Shown here in pieces: positions 1 to 8,880 of a stretch of 64,000 bases of DNA (position 1 is the stretch's first letter; the number at the start of each line of letters is the position of its first letter). The notes beneath the pieces were generated by a model that searched no databases, had not been told where the DNA came from, and worked only from the letters and a program-made list of their open reading frames with translations. Origin of the DNA: CAVQEG01 sp963711465. GTDB lineage: Bacteria > Bacteroidota > Ignavibacteria > OLB7. The stretch is from assembly GCA_963711465.1 (NCBI GenBank), contig CAVQEG010000001.1:744001-808000 (forward strand), written 5' to 3'. The translations under genes and the position numbers were made by a program.

Positions 1-1
1 C

Positions 2-244
2 CGTGAATACGTCTATCGCATCAACGACATTCTCGAAAACGGTACAGGCGCCGCCCGCCAGCTCCGCGTCTTCAGTGAATCCGGCGGCGACCACAAAGCG
101 GTCGTCGACTATATCCTGCAGCAGACGTCGAAGGACCTCCTGGCCGACACGACCGAATTCCTCCCTGACGTTCACCGGCCGACCGCTGCGACGCTGGCCG
201 AGCGAGAGAGCTCGAAGTTCCAGCGCGGTGACGCAATTCCGTAA
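2..244 (+). CDS. Carboxylate-amine ligase (GCS2/YbdK family), C-terminal part
   Basis: The window opens inside this gene; 80 residues of its C terminus are visible, in the frame beginning at base 2 and ending with TAA. The segment ENGTGAARQLRVFSESG followed by KAVVDYILQQT matches the C-terminal signature of the glutamate-cysteine-ligase-like GCS2 (YbdK) family as I know it (GT.ADRQL..., then a helix with AVVD). These enzymes ATP-dependently join an amino acid carboxylate to an amine, classically glutamate to cysteine. The catalytic half lies outside the window, so the substrate cannot be inferred. floA follows 99 bp downstream in the same direction. It could be another ATP-grasp-like ligase, but the fit is good. 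Confidence 0.7.
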   Translation, partial: REYVYRINDILENGTGAARQLRVFSESGGDHKAVVDYILQQTSKDLLADTTEFLPDVHRPTAATLAERESSKFQRGDAIP

Positions 245-343
245 GGTCTGATCGACCCCGCCGGCGATCCGCTGTCCGCCCTCCGGTGCCGCACGCCTTT
301 ACTCATTCGATCCACACACCAACACCAGCAGGAGAACGCATTC

Positions 344-1330
344 ATGGAACCTGCCGTACTGCTCATGGTGATCGGGTTGCTGTTCGTCGGCCTGATCTTC
401 TTCGTCTATCTCATTCCCGTTCCCCTCTGGATTTCTGCGGTTTTCTCCAAGGTCCCGGTGAGTCTCTTCAAGCTCGTCGGAATGCGTCTTCGGAAGGTGC
501 CGCCGTCGGTGATCGTTACCTCGATGATTACCGCTCACAAGGCGGGACTCCCGGTCGGCTCCGATCAGCTCGAATCGCATTTCCTCGCCGGTGGCAACGT
601 CAAGAAGGTCGTCGAGGCGCTGATCCATGCTGACAAAGCGCACATCCATCTCGATTGGGAACATGCCACGGCTATCGACCTCGCCGGTCGCGACGTCCTC
701 GATGCGGTGAAGCTGTCGGTCAACCCGAGGGTGATCGAAACGCCGGCGGTGGCCGCAATGGCGCAGAACGGTATCCAGGTGCGAGCGGTGGCGAAGGTGA
801 CCGTGCGCGCCAACCTCGACCGGCTCGTCGGTGGCGCCGGAGAGTCGACCATCATCGCGCGCGTGGGTGAGGGCATCGTCTCGACCATCGGCTCGAGCCC
901 GTCGCACAGTGCGGTTCTCGAAAACCCCGATCGCATTTCCAAGACCGTGCTCGACAAGGGACTCGACGCGGGAACGGCATTCGAGATTCTCTCGATCGAC
1001 ATTGCCGACGTCGATGTCGGGGAGAACATCGGTGCGAAGCTTGCCAGCGATCAGGCGCAGGCCGATCTCAGCGTCGCACGGGCGAAGGCCGAGGAGCGAC
1101 GCGCAGCGGCAGTGGCCTATGAGCAGGAAATGCAGGCGCGCGTACAGGAGATGCGCTCGAAGGTGGTCGAAGCCGAGGCGCAGATTCCGCTTGCCCTTGC
1201 CGAGGCGCTGCGCGAAGGCAGTCTGGGCGTGCTCGACTACTACAACATGAAGAACATTCAGGCCGACACGTCGATGCGCCAGTCGATCTCGCAGACGACT
1301 GCGCCGAACTCGCGCAAGGAAGAGGGCTGA
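344..1330 (+). CDS. floA: Flotillin-like protein FloA
   Basis: A 328-residue protein that matches the FloA (UPF0365/YqfA) family over its whole length. It has an N-terminal hydrophobic hairpin (about residues 4-28), then an SPFH/prohibitin-like region. An Ala/Glu/Arg-rich coiled coil (about 225-290, rich in ARAKAEERRAAAVAYEQE) and the family-typical end GVLDYYNMKNIQADT follow. FloA proteins oligomerise in membrane microdomains and influence fluidity and membrane protein assembly. The ATG is preceded by AGGAG at about nine bases, so the start is secure. The next gene begins only 5 bp after the stop, which suggests co-transcription. In many bacteria floA follows an NfeD gene; none is seen upstream here. 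Confidence 0.93.
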   Translation: MEPAVLLMVIGLLFVGLIFFVYLIPVPLWISAVFSKVPVSLFKLVGMRLRKVPPSVIVTSMITAHKAGLPVGSDQLESHFLAGGNVKKVVEALIHADKAHIHLDWEHATAIDLAGRDVLDAVKLSVNPRVIETPAVAAMAQNGIQVRAVAKVTVRANLDRLVGGAGESTIIARVGEGIVSTIGSSPSHSAVLENPDRISKTVLDKGLDAGTAFEILSIDIADVDVGENIGAKLASDQAQADLSVARAKAEERRAAAVAYEQEMQARVQEMRSKVVEAEAQIPLALAEALREGSLGVLDYYNMKNIQADTSMRQSISQTTAPNSRKEEG

Positions 1331-1335
1331 CCCAG

Positions 1336-2406
1336 GTGAAGGCGCTCATCACGGCCGGAGGACGGGGCACGCGGCTGCGGCCGATCACGCATTCGCAGAA
1401 CAAGCACCTCATTCCGATTGCCAATCGCCCGATCCTGCAGTATGCCTTCGATACCGTCGCCGCTGCAGGCATCACCGACGTGGGAGTGATCGTCGGAGTC
1501 GACAACGGCGAGGAGGTGTGCAGCAGATTCGGTGACGGTTCGCAGCTGGGACTCCGCCTCAGCTACATCTGGCAGGAGGCGCCGCTGGGTCTCGCGCACG
1601 CCGTTCGCATCGCCAGGCCGTTCATCGGTGACGAAGCATTCGTGTTCTACCTCGGCGACAATATCGTGGTCGGAGGGATTGAACGATTCGTCGACGCCTT
1701 TCGTCGGGACGATCTCGACTGTCTGCTGGCAATCGCCCGCGTGCGCGATCCGGGACGTTTCGGCGTTCCAACGTTCGATGCGGATGGCAGACTGGTCGGA
1801 GTCACCGAGAAGCCTGAGCATCCCGCCAGTCCGTATGCCGTGAGCGGCATATACGTCTACTCACCGAGGATCTTCGACGCGGTCGAGGCGATTGCAGCTG
1901 GTCCGCGTGGTGAATTCGAGATATCCGAGGCGCACGACTGGCTGATTGCAAACGGCTGCAAGGTCGGCTACCGTGAGATCACCGGGTGGTGGAAGGATAC
2001 TGGAATGCCGAGCGATCTGCTCGAGGCCAACCGGATGGTGCTGAGCGGCCTGGAGCAGCGGATCGACGGCGAAGTCGATGCCGACAGCGACATCGCCGGC
2101 ACGGTCGTCGTCGAACGTGGCGCGCGAATCGTGGCGAGCCGAATCCGAGGTCCGGCGATCATAGGCGCCGGTACGCAGGTGATCGACTCGTACATTGGCC
2201 CGTACAGTTCCGTCGGCGCCGACAGCATGCTGCAGCGATGCGAAGTCGAATATTCGATCCTCATGGACCGGGTTCGGGTCGAGGATGTCGACGTCCGCGT
2301 CGAGGGAAGCATTCTCGGAAACGACGTGGAGATCTGTCGCGGTATCGGCAAACCCAGAGTGCAGCGCTTCGTCCTCGGCGGACAGAGTCGCGTCGAATTG
2401 GTCTGA
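1336..2406 (+). CDS. Glucose-1-phosphate thymidylyltransferase-like sugar nucleotidyltransferase
   Basis: A 356-residue protein. The N terminus carries the nucleotidyltransferase signature AGGRGTRLRPIT, with KHLIPIANRP for phosphosugar binding. YLGDN (near residue 112) and the GVTEKPEHP and EISEAHDWLI regions are typical of long-form RmlA-like enzymes. From about residue 245 a left-handed beta-helix with hexapeptide-like steps follows (SDIAGTVVVERGARIVASRIRG...). It most likely makes dTDP-glucose or a related NDP-sugar for cell-surface polysaccharide. The long form with a beta-helix differs from the short RmlA (about 290 aa) of rhamnose operons. Translation starts at GTG, 5 bp after floA, and no closer ATG fits. 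No rmlBCD genes are adjacent, though an epimerase-like gene lies near 12 kb. Confidence 0.82.
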   Translation: MKALITAGGRGTRLRPITHSQNKHLIPIANRPILQYAFDTVAAAGITDVGVIVGVDNGEEVCSRFGDGSQLGLRLSYIWQEAPLGLAHAVRIARPFIGDEAFVFYLGDNIVVGGIERFVDAFRRDDLDCLLAIARVRDPGRFGVPTFDADGRLVGVTEKPEHPASPYAVSGIYVYSPRIFDAVEAIAAGPRGEFEISEAHDWLIANGCKVGYREITGWWKDTGMPSDLLEANRMVLSGLEQRIDGEVDADSDIAGTVVVERGARIVASRIRGPAIIGAGTQVIDSYIGPYSSVGADSMLQRCEVEYSILMDRVRVEDVDVRVEGSILGNDVEICRGIGKPRVQRFVLGGQSRVELV

Positions 2407-2411
2407 ACGCC

Positions 2412-3230
2412 ATGACCCTCGTAATTCCAGCAATCGAGATAAAGGAAAGCCGCTGTCGTCGCACGATCTGCTGTTATGAAGAGGCCGTTTCGGGTGAAGT
2501 CTATTCCAGCGATCCTGCGGAGATGGCGATGCTGTGGCGGCGGGAGAACGCGAAGGTGATTCACGTCACCGATTTCGATGGGCTCTATGAAGGAGGGATG
2601 CGCAACCTCGAGTCGATCGCCGCGCTTGCGAACCGGGTGGAAATTCCGACCGAACTGCTTGCACGATTCGCGACGCTCGACGAATGCCACGCGTGGCTCA
2701 AGGGCGGCATCTATCGCATCATCATCCACGATCTGATTCTCACCGATCCCGAGGGCGTGCGCAATCTCGTGGCAGAGGTCGGATCAAGTCGGGTCGTCGC
2801 CGGTGCCATCACCAGAAACGGACGACTCTGCGGGACGTGGCGTCCCTGCGAGGGGGTCGACTGCCTCGACTTCGCCGCGCGTGCCGCCGCGCTGGGGATA
2901 CGACGCCTCTTTTTCACCGATCGCGACTACGAGGGGGTGCTTCGCGGACCCAACTTCGAGCAGCTCCGGCGGGTCGCGAAGGGGGTCGAGATGCCGGTGA
3001 CGGCCGCCGGAGGCGTCGCGTCGGTCGAGCACCTCTGGATGATTCAGGAACTCGAGCCCCACGGTGTGGACTCGGTCGTGATCGGCCGAGCGTTCTACGA
3101 GAACAACTTCGCGTGTCAGCAGCTGTGGCGTGATATCGAGCTGGCAAAGTCCCGCGAAGGACGTGACGTCGGCGTTTCGACCTCGGCACTTCGCGACGGC
3201 GAGGAAAAGGGGACCTCCGACGCCGGCTGA
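2412..3230 (+). CDS. Divergent HisA-like (beta/alpha)8-barrel protein
   Basis: A 272-residue protein starting 5 bp after the preceding gene, probably in the same operon. It resembles HisA (ProFAR isomerase) along its length. IPAIEIKESRCRRTI aligns with HisA IPAIDL, VIHVTDFDGLYEG with the second strand, LFFTDRDYEGVLRGPNFE with the second half-barrel, and AAGGVAS plus SVVIGRAFYEN with the C-terminal phosphate site. Key residues differ. The first catalytic Asp is Glu, the N-terminal phosphate loop GGGIR is replaced by a PTELLARF stretch, and the half-barrel segment that normally carries the catalytic S-L-D reads AGAITRNGR. No other histidine gene is nearby. It is therefore unlikely to be the housekeeping HisA; its true substrate is unknown. 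Confidence 0.7.
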   Translation: MTLVIPAIEIKESRCRRTICCYEEAVSGEVYSSDPAEMAMLWRRENAKVIHVTDFDGLYEGGMRNLESIAALANRVEIPTELLARFATLDECHAWLKGGIYRIIIHDLILTDPEGVRNLVAEVGSSRVVAGAITRNGRLCGTWRPCEGVDCLDFAARAAALGIRRLFFTDRDYEGVLRGPNFEQLRRVAKGVEMPVTAAGGVASVEHLWMIQELEPHGVDSVVIGRAFYENNFACQQLWRDIELAKSREGRDVGVSTSALRDGEEKGTSDAG

Positions 3231-3244
3231 TTCACCATCCGATT

Positions 3245-5467
3245 CTATTTCACGATCCGGATACTCTGTCCGGCCTTGAGGTTGCGATTGCTGAGGCCAT
3301 GATTGTCGTGCCGGATGGCCTGAGGATCGACACCGAAGCGGGCAGCGATCTTCTCGATGGTATCGCCGCGACGCACGCGATAGTGCTTGGTGGTGCTGCG
3401 GCTGGCACGGCTCGAGGGATGGCTGTCGCCCTTGGATGTGGACTCGCTGTAGACTCGAATGCGGCTGCCGGCCAGCAGCGTGTTGCCACGTACGGCCCGC
3501 GGATTCCAAGCCTTGAGATCATCCACGCTCACGCCGTAGCGGTCGGCGATCGAGTACAGCGTCTCGCCACGTGCGACGCGATGCGTTTCATAGTGGCTCG
3601 AGGTGGTCGTCACCGACGCTTTCCGAGGAGTCGACGACACCGGCTGATCCGGCTCGAAGAGCTGCAGCCGCTGTCCGGTCTGCACCATCGTCGCGCGGTC
3701 GATACCATTCCACTTCGCGAGATCACTCACCGAGATACCGTACGTACCGGCGATACCCGTCAGCGTCTCGCCCTGCGTGACCCGATGGTAACGGGCAGCA
3801 GGGCGGGCCGGCGCGTCATTGGCGTCGGAGCGTCCGGTGGTCACCTTCACATTATTGCGTTCCGGCGTGGCCGACACGTGCTCGGTGGTGGACGCGCCGG
3901 TCGTCGGACCGTTGATCGACCGCTCGGCCTGCGCCTTCTCGCGGGCGACGTCCGCCGGGCTTCGGGCGTCGTCGGCCACATCGGGCGTGGCATCGGATTC
4001 GACCGAGCCGGCCGGTACGCGAATCATCTGTCCGCGGTCGAGCCGCGTCGACGCGTCCATGTGGTTGGCCGCGTAGAGTTCCGACACCTCGACGTTGTAC
4101 CGCCGCGCGATGCTCATCAGCGTCTCGCCACTCTCGACGCGATGGTCGATCCAGTCGTCCGACAGCGTCGGCTGCTCGTCAGTGGCCTTGCGTTCGCCGG
4201 CCAGGCGGGCAGCCAGGTCGCCCGAGACGCTCATGGGAACACGCAGTGCATAGCCGCCGGCGGTCTCGGGCGTGTGATCGGACATCAACTCCGGGTTGAG
4301 ATCGCGGATCGAATCCTCTGAAACACCTGCGACCGAAGCGATCTCAGACAGGTCGTAGGAATCGCCGAGAAGGATGGTGCGGTACGGCTCGGGCTGCTGG
4401 TAATCGATGTCGGTGAAGCCGTACGCCTCCGGATCCATCGCGATCTTGGAGACGGCGATGTAGGAGGGGACGTAGTTCTGCGTTTCCTGCGGAAGGTAGC
4501 GGCGCACTTCCCAGTAGTCGCGGGTGCCCGCCTGCGCGATAGCCCGGTTGACACGACCGGGACCGCAGTTGTATGACGAGAGCGCAAGCTGCCAGTCGCC
4601 CATGTCGGCGTAGAGATCATTGAGGTAGCGGGCGGCAGCACGGGTCGACTTCTCCGGATCGCGACGTTCGTCGACGGTGCCGTCGATGCGAAGATCGTAG
4701 AGCTTGCCGGTGCTCTTGATAAACTGCCAGAGGCCGGCGGCTGCGGCGGCCGAGACGATTCGCGGCTTCAGGCCCGACTCGATCATCGACAGATACTTGA
4801 GCTCTCTCGGGGCGCCTTCCTCAGAGAGGATACGGTCGTACATCGGGAAGAATTTTCCCGAACGTGCGAGCACACCCTTCATGAAGCGCCTTCCGCGATC
4901 GGTGTTGGTGAAGTAGGTGATGGCATTCTCGACGACCTCGTTGTCTGTCATCTCGATCTGCAGATCGCCGTCGTCGGTCGCCGAGCTGGAGTGAATTGCA
5001 CGGCTCGATGCCGACACCGGGATCATCTCGATCTCCTGCATGATCCTGTCGCGGAGCACGAAGAAGTTGTCGTCGGGATTCACATCGTCGTTGTCGGCGA
5101 CGTGCTGCTGGTAATCTCGGAGGATACTCTCGGAGAGCTTGGTGAATTCCGGATGCTTGTCGATCCCGGGATACGTCGACATGTCGTTGAGAATCGAGAT
5201 CGCTGCCTCGAAGTGGCGCGCCGACTGCTCCGGCATGTCGTGCTCTGATGCCCGCATCGCGAGAAGGTAGTGGCGGCGCGCTTCATCGAGATGCTTCTGA
5301 AATGTTTTCTCGTTGATCTGGCCCGATGCTGCGTCATCGAGAACCGCATATTCATCGACGAGAATGGGACCGGGGGCGGTGGACCGCATCGACTGCTGCG
5401 ATGGCGTACAGCCGGCGAGGGCAGCGGCGATGCCTGCAATCACGACCAGGTGGTAAGTCTTACTCAT
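3245..5467 (-). CDS. Membrane-bound lytic murein transglycosylase with four LysM domains (MltD-like)
   Basis: A 740-residue lipoprotein that cleaves peptidoglycan. The N terminus has a lipoprotein signal ending in LAGC (Cys near residue 19). After a helical spacer comes an SLT domain (about residues 195-330): LKYLSMIESGLKPR carries the presumed catalytic Glu, AAGLWQFIKSTGK and LALSSYNCGPGRVNRAI are family hallmarks. Four LysM modules follow in the second half, each with a GETL/GDT...IA..YGV pattern, separated by Ser/Thr/Asp-rich linkers; the last reaches the C terminus. MltD typically has two or three LysM modules, so four is slightly generous. It converges on the HisA-like gene with only 14 bp between stops. 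The start is the ATG directly before the signal peptide. Confidence 0.92.
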   Translation of the reverse strand: MSKTYHLVVIAGIAAALAGCTPSQQSMRSTAPGPILVDEYAVLDDAASGQINEKTFQKHLDEARRHYLLAMRASEHDMPEQSARHFEAAISILNDMSTYPGIDKHPEFTKLSESILRDYQQHVADNDDVNPDDNFFVLRDRIMQEIEMIPVSASSRAIHSSSATDDGDLQIEMTDNEVVENAITYFTNTDRGRRFMKGVLARSGKFFPMYDRILSEEGAPRELKYLSMIESGLKPRIVSAAAAAGLWQFIKSTGKLYDLRIDGTVDERRDPEKSTRAAARYLNDLYADMGDWQLALSSYNCGPGRVNRAIAQAGTRDYWEVRRYLPQETQNYVPSYIAVSKIAMDPEAYGFTDIDYQQPEPYRTILLGDSYDLSEIASVAGVSEDSIRDLNPELMSDHTPETAGGYALRVPMSVSGDLAARLAGERKATDEQPTLSDDWIDHRVESGETLMSIARRYNVEVSELYAANHMDASTRLDRGQMIRVPAGSVESDATPDVADDARSPADVAREKAQAERSINGPTTGASTTEHVSATPERNNVKVTTGRSDANDAPARPAARYHRVTQGETLTGIAGTYGISVSDLAKWNGIDRATMVQTGQRLQLFEPDQPVSSTPRKASVTTTSSHYETHRVARGETLYSIADRYGVSVDDLKAWNPRAVRGNTLLAGSRIRVYSESTSKGDSHPSSRASRSTTKHYRVRRGDTIEKIAARFGVDPQAIRHDNHGLSNRNLKAGQSIRIVK

Positions 5468-5903
5468 CGGCGGGAACTCCGTGGTCGGGTCGAAGGAATT
5501 TGAAGGGATTTAATAGACGGAGGTTGCCGGCAACGGCGGCGTCGGCACGTAGAAGCGCAACTGAAGTGGGACGGACTGGACTGAACGGTAGTACCCGGGG
5601 ACAGGCCGGTACGAAAGGGCGATGCGCAACGCTACGACGCATTCGGCGAGGGCAACACGCCGGCAGGCGTCTGCAGCGGCATTCGAGCCGCTGCTCGTCG
5701 GGGTTGAATTGACAGACCTCCAGGGAGTGGCACGCACTGACCATGCGTTCACGCCCTGAAACTACGTCACCACCGCTGCCCGCGCAAGCGTCGGCGGGCC
5801 CAATTCGGCCCCGCAGATACTAAATTTTTGTTCATACTATTGTCACTCCACGGCCGCCCCTCCGGCCCTTCGACCAACTCCCATCCATTTTCCGCCTTGC
5901 CAC
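5468..5903. other. Divergent intergenic region, 436 bp
   Basis: This gap separates two divergently transcribed genes (the lytic transglycosylase and the YIP1-family gene), so it should hold both promoters. I see no convincing coding sequence. An AT-rich tract around 5819-5847 (TAAATTTTTGTTCATACTATTG) is the obvious place for a promoter core facing right. It does not fit the TTG/TAnnTTTG consensus cleanly, so I make no promoter call. A short AT-rich patch near 5498-5515 could serve the leftward gene. No repeat or strong hairpin was noticed. Confidence 0.5.
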
Positions 5904-6734
5904 ATGGAAGAACACGACCACTCCAAAGCCCCTGAACCTGAGCCCGTAGCGTGGGACGATGGGCCGATCGACGAGTTTGACGAGCTCGAGCCGCAGTCGC
6001 CCTTCGATCGATTCGCCGAAGTATTCTATGCGCCCGATCTCGCCTTCGAGGGACTCGCTGGCGTACGCAATCGCGGCGCGGTGATCGCATGGGGCTTGGT
6101 CATCGCGGTCATCGTCGCGATCGGATCAACGTATCTCACGTACGCCAATCCAGCGGTTCGCGAATCGATTCATCAGAAGCAGGTCGACGCCATCGAGCAA
6201 CGCTATGAGAGCGGCAAGATGACGAAGGAGCAACACGATAAGGCCCTCGAGATGATGAACGGCTCGCATGCAGGCACGTTCGCGCTCGTCGGTGCGATCG
6301 GCGCAGGCGTGATGATCGTGATCGTCTCGCTTCTTGCAGCGCTCATCGCGTTCCTCGTCGCGAAAGTTCTCGAGTCGGATCACGGTACGGTGAGCTATTC
6401 GACCGCGCTTGCGGCCTACCTCATTTCATCGATGATCGCATACGTCGGAATGCTCATCAAGGGCGTGGGCGTCTACCTGACGGGATCGGTGGACTTCCCG
6501 ATCGATCTGTCGAGTGTCATTTCGACGCACAGCACGCTGCTCAAGATGATGCTCACCATCGTCGGTCCGTTCACCATCTGGGCACTGGTCGTTATGGGCA
6601 TCGGGCTGGCAGTGATTACCGGTGCGAGTCGCGGTCGGGCAGTCGGAGTGTGGGTCGGGACGTGGGTGGTGCTCATGGCGATCATCGGCGGAATCATCGA
6701 TCTGCTCGGATCGGCCTTCGGTATGGCCGGCTGA
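5904..6734 (+). CDS. YIP1-family integral membrane protein
   Basis: A 276-residue protein. An acidic, charged N terminus (first 35 residues, many Glu/Asp/Pro) is followed by SPFDRFAEVFYAPDLAFEGL, the usual lead-in of bacterial Yip1-domain proteins. There are about five hydrophobic segments: near 58-78, 130-155, 168-195, 212-235 and 245-270. A charged helix with QKQVDAIEQRYESGKMTKEQ sits between the first two. The biochemical role of bacterial YIP1 proteins is not established; in eukaryotes the family acts in membrane trafficking. It stands alone, and a strong hairpin follows its stop. The ATG chosen is the first in frame. Confidence 0.78.
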   Translation: MEEHDHSKAPEPEPVAWDDGPIDEFDELEPQSPFDRFAEVFYAPDLAFEGLAGVRNRGAVIAWGLVIAVIVAIGSTYLTYANPAVRESIHQKQVDAIEQRYESGKMTKEQHDKALEMMNGSHAGTFALVGAIGAGVMIVIVSLLAALIAFLVAKVLESDHGTVSYSTALAAYLISSMIAYVGMLIKGVGVYLTGSVDFPIDLSSVISTHSTLLKMMLTIVGPFTIWALVVMGIGLAVITGASRGRAVGVWVGTWVVLMAIIGGIIDLLGSAFGMAG

Positions 6735-6760
6735 TCCATTGCGTCGGTGTTGCAACGCAA

Positions 6761-6790
6761 CGGGCCGGAAGCAGTGACGCTTCCGGCCCG
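6761..6790. terminator. Strong hairpin between convergent genes
   Basis: A perfect 12-bp stem, CGGGCCGGAAGC with its exact complement, around the 6-base loop AGTGAC. It lies between the stops of the YIP1 gene and nuoF, which converge. The rightward side is followed by a weak T-rich stretch (ATGAATTTCT) and the leftward side by no clear T-run. It probably acts as a bidirectional terminator or transcript-end stabiliser. Confidence 0.7.
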
Positions 6791-6816
6791 ATGAATTTCT
6801 GTACCGTGCATCGCGC

Positions 6817-8166
6817 TCAATCCAGCGGCTCCTTCGGTCCCACGCCATTGCGTGCGCGCAGCGCGTGAACCACGTTCAGGGGTTCGGCCGAGTGATCGTT
6901 GTGCACCTTCGCCTCGAACTCATCACGGAGGCGCTGAATGGTGAATTTCGTCGGCCACGCGGCCGCCTCGCCCAGAGCGCAGATCGTGTTGCCTTCGATG
7001 TTGTTCGCCACATCGATCATCAGATCCAGATCTGCTGAGGTGGCCTCACCGCGATCGACCCGACCGAGCGTCTTCTCCAGCCAGCCACAGCCCTCGCGGC
7101 ACGGCGTACACTGACCACACGATTCGTGGTGGTAGAAGTGGATGAGGCGCTTGAGCATGTGAGGAATATCGGTGTCCTCGTCCATCACGATGATCCCGCC
7201 CGTACCGATTGCCGAGCCGTGTTCCTTGAGACTCTCGGCATCCATGTTCACACCCTCGAGCTGGTCGCCTCGGAGGATCGGCATGGAGCTTCCGCCGGGG
7301 ATGACGGCTTTGATCGACTTGCCTCCGGGAACACCTCCGGCCAGGCCGTTGATCGCCTCGATGAGCGGCATGCCGGTGGGAACCTCATACACGCCGGGAC
7401 GCTCGACGTGGCCGCTGATTCCGAGGAGGATCGGACCCGGGTGCTTCTCGGCGCCGATCTTCGCGTATGCCTCGGCGCCGATGCGCATGATCACCGGAAC
7501 GTTGGCGAGCGTCTCGACGTTGTTGATCGTCGTCGGCATACCCCACAGACCGACCTGTGCAGGAAACGGCGGCTTGACGCGGGGATAGGGGCGGTCGCCC
7601 TCCAGTGAATTCATCAGCGACGACTCCTCTCCGCAGATGTACGCCCCCGCGCCCTTGTGCACGACCACGTCGAGCGCGTAGTCGCCGCCGAAGGTTCCGC
7701 GCATCGCCTCGCCGAGCAGGCCCGCCTGATACGCCTCTTCGACCGCCTGCTCCATGATGCGGACCCACTTATGGTATTCACCGCGGATGTAGATGTAGGC
7801 GGTGTCGATCCCCATCGCGTATCCCGCCACGATGATTCCCTCGATGAGCTGGTGCGGGTTGTACTCGATGATCTGACGATCCTTGAACGAGCCCGGCTCC
7901 GACTCGTCGCCATTGACCGCCAGGTACTTTGGCTTCGAGCGGTCCTTCGGCATGAAGCTCCACTTCAATCCCGTCGGGAAACAGGCGCCGCCGCGTCCGC
8001 GCAGATTCGATCGCTTCACCTCGTCGATCACCTCGGCCGGCTGCATTGCGAATGCCTTGCGAACCATCTCGTAGCCGCCGTTGGCGCGGTAGACGTCCAG
8101 CCGGGCGAGATTCTCGATCTCCGGGAGGATGTACTTCGGGTGGGCTCCGTCTGCCATGGTTGCCAT
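6817..8166 (-). CDS. nuoF: NADH-quinone oxidoreductase subunit F
   Basis: A 449-residue NADH-binding flavoprotein subunit of respiratory complex I. The FMN/NADH region LRGRGGACFPTGLKW (near residue 60), the nucleotide-binding GAGAYICGEESSLMNSLEG and the 4Fe-4S cluster motif ESCGQCTPCREGCGW with a downstream Cys in NTICALGEAA are all present. One oddity: the usual Gly after GGA in the Gly-rich loop is Cys here. The reading frame extends upstream, but homologues begin near KYILPEIENLARLDVYRANGGY, so I chose the ATG giving MATMADG; a second ATG three codons later is equally possible. No nuoE, nuoG or other complex I gene is adjacent, so this subunit is encoded apart from its partners or the cluster is dispersed. 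Confidence 0.93.
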   Translation of the reverse strand: MATMADGAHPKYILPEIENLARLDVYRANGGYEMVRKAFAMQPAEVIDEVKRSNLRGRGGACFPTGLKWSFMPKDRSKPKYLAVNGDESEPGSFKDRQIIEYNPHQLIEGIIVAGYAMGIDTAYIYIRGEYHKWVRIMEQAVEEAYQAGLLGEAMRGTFGGDYALDVVVHKGAGAYICGEESSLMNSLEGDRPYPRVKPPFPAQVGLWGMPTTINNVETLANVPVIMRIGAEAYAKIGAEKHPGPILLGISGHVERPGVYEVPTGMPLIEAINGLAGGVPGGKSIKAVIPGGSSMPILRGDQLEGVNMDAESLKEHGSAIGTGGIIVMDEDTDIPHMLKRLIHFYHHESCGQCTPCREGCGWLEKTLGRVDRGEATSADLDLMIDVANNIEGNTICALGEAAAWPTKFTIQRLRDEFEAKVHNDHSAEPLNVVHALRARNGVGPKEPLD

Positions 8167-8358
8167 ATCTTGAATGTTCTCGTCCCTTCGACCGAGCCCC
8201 GTGGGGCCATCGGCGCAGAGGACCGTGTGGAGGTTTGCAAAGGCACGCGAATTCGGCTCGGGCACGGCCCGTGTCGCAGAGGTTCGATGCAGGGATCGAC
8301 CAGCCCGGAACGACGCCTCCACGTGCAACAAAGCCCGTAAGTTAGGGATTTCCGCAGC

Positions 8359-8880
8359 ATGGAGCGACTGTACTCACCGTGGCGGTCGGAGTTCATTGCC
8401 GGCGCCGCCGACGCGAATTCTCCCCGACGCGACAGCCCCTTCCAGCGGGCCTGGAACGATCCGCAGCGCGACGCGGACAACTACCTGGTGCATCGGGGCA
8501 CGCTGGCGTTCATCATCATGAACCGCTATCCCTACAACGCAGGGCACCTGCTGGTGGTCCCCGTCCGTGTCGTCGCCGATGTCCTCGATCTGACGGACGA
8601 GGAATTTCACGAGATGAACGCGCTGACGCGGCTGGGCATCGCGTTGCTCCGTCGAGCGCTCGCGCCGCAGGGTCTCAACGTCGGCATGAACCTCGGCCGG
8701 ACCGCCGGCGCAGGCATCGACTTCCACGTTCACATGCACATCGTGCCGCGATGGAACGGCGACACGAACTTCATGCCCGTGCTCGACGAGACGCGCGTGA
8801 TCTCTGAAGCGATGCAGGACGTCTATCACAAGCTTCGCGCTGCGCGCGAGGTACTGCTCAACGACCCCTCCAATCGATGA
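8359..8880 (+). CDS. HIT-family nucleotide hydrolase/transferase
   Basis: A 173-residue histidine-triad protein. The signature HVHMHIVPRW lies near residue 116, and NRYPYNAGHLLVVPVR is the preceding conserved strand-loop. The length and the extended N terminus (LYSPWRSEFIAG) resemble Ap4A phosphorylase/HIT proteins of Gram-negative and actinobacterial genomes, which split dinucleoside polyphosphates. The catalytic middle His of the triad is present. Its stop codon overlaps the start of der (ATGA), so translation is coupled. It is divergent from nuoF across about 190 bp. Confidence 0.88.
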   Translation: MERLYSPWRSEFIAGAADANSPRRDSPFQRAWNDPQRDADNYLVHRGTLAFIIMNRYPYNAGHLLVVPVRVVADVLDLTDEEFHEMNALTRLGIALLRRALAPQGLNVGMNLGRTAGAGIDFHVHMHIVPRWNGDTNFMPVLDETRVISEAMQDVYHKLRAAREVLLNDPSNR

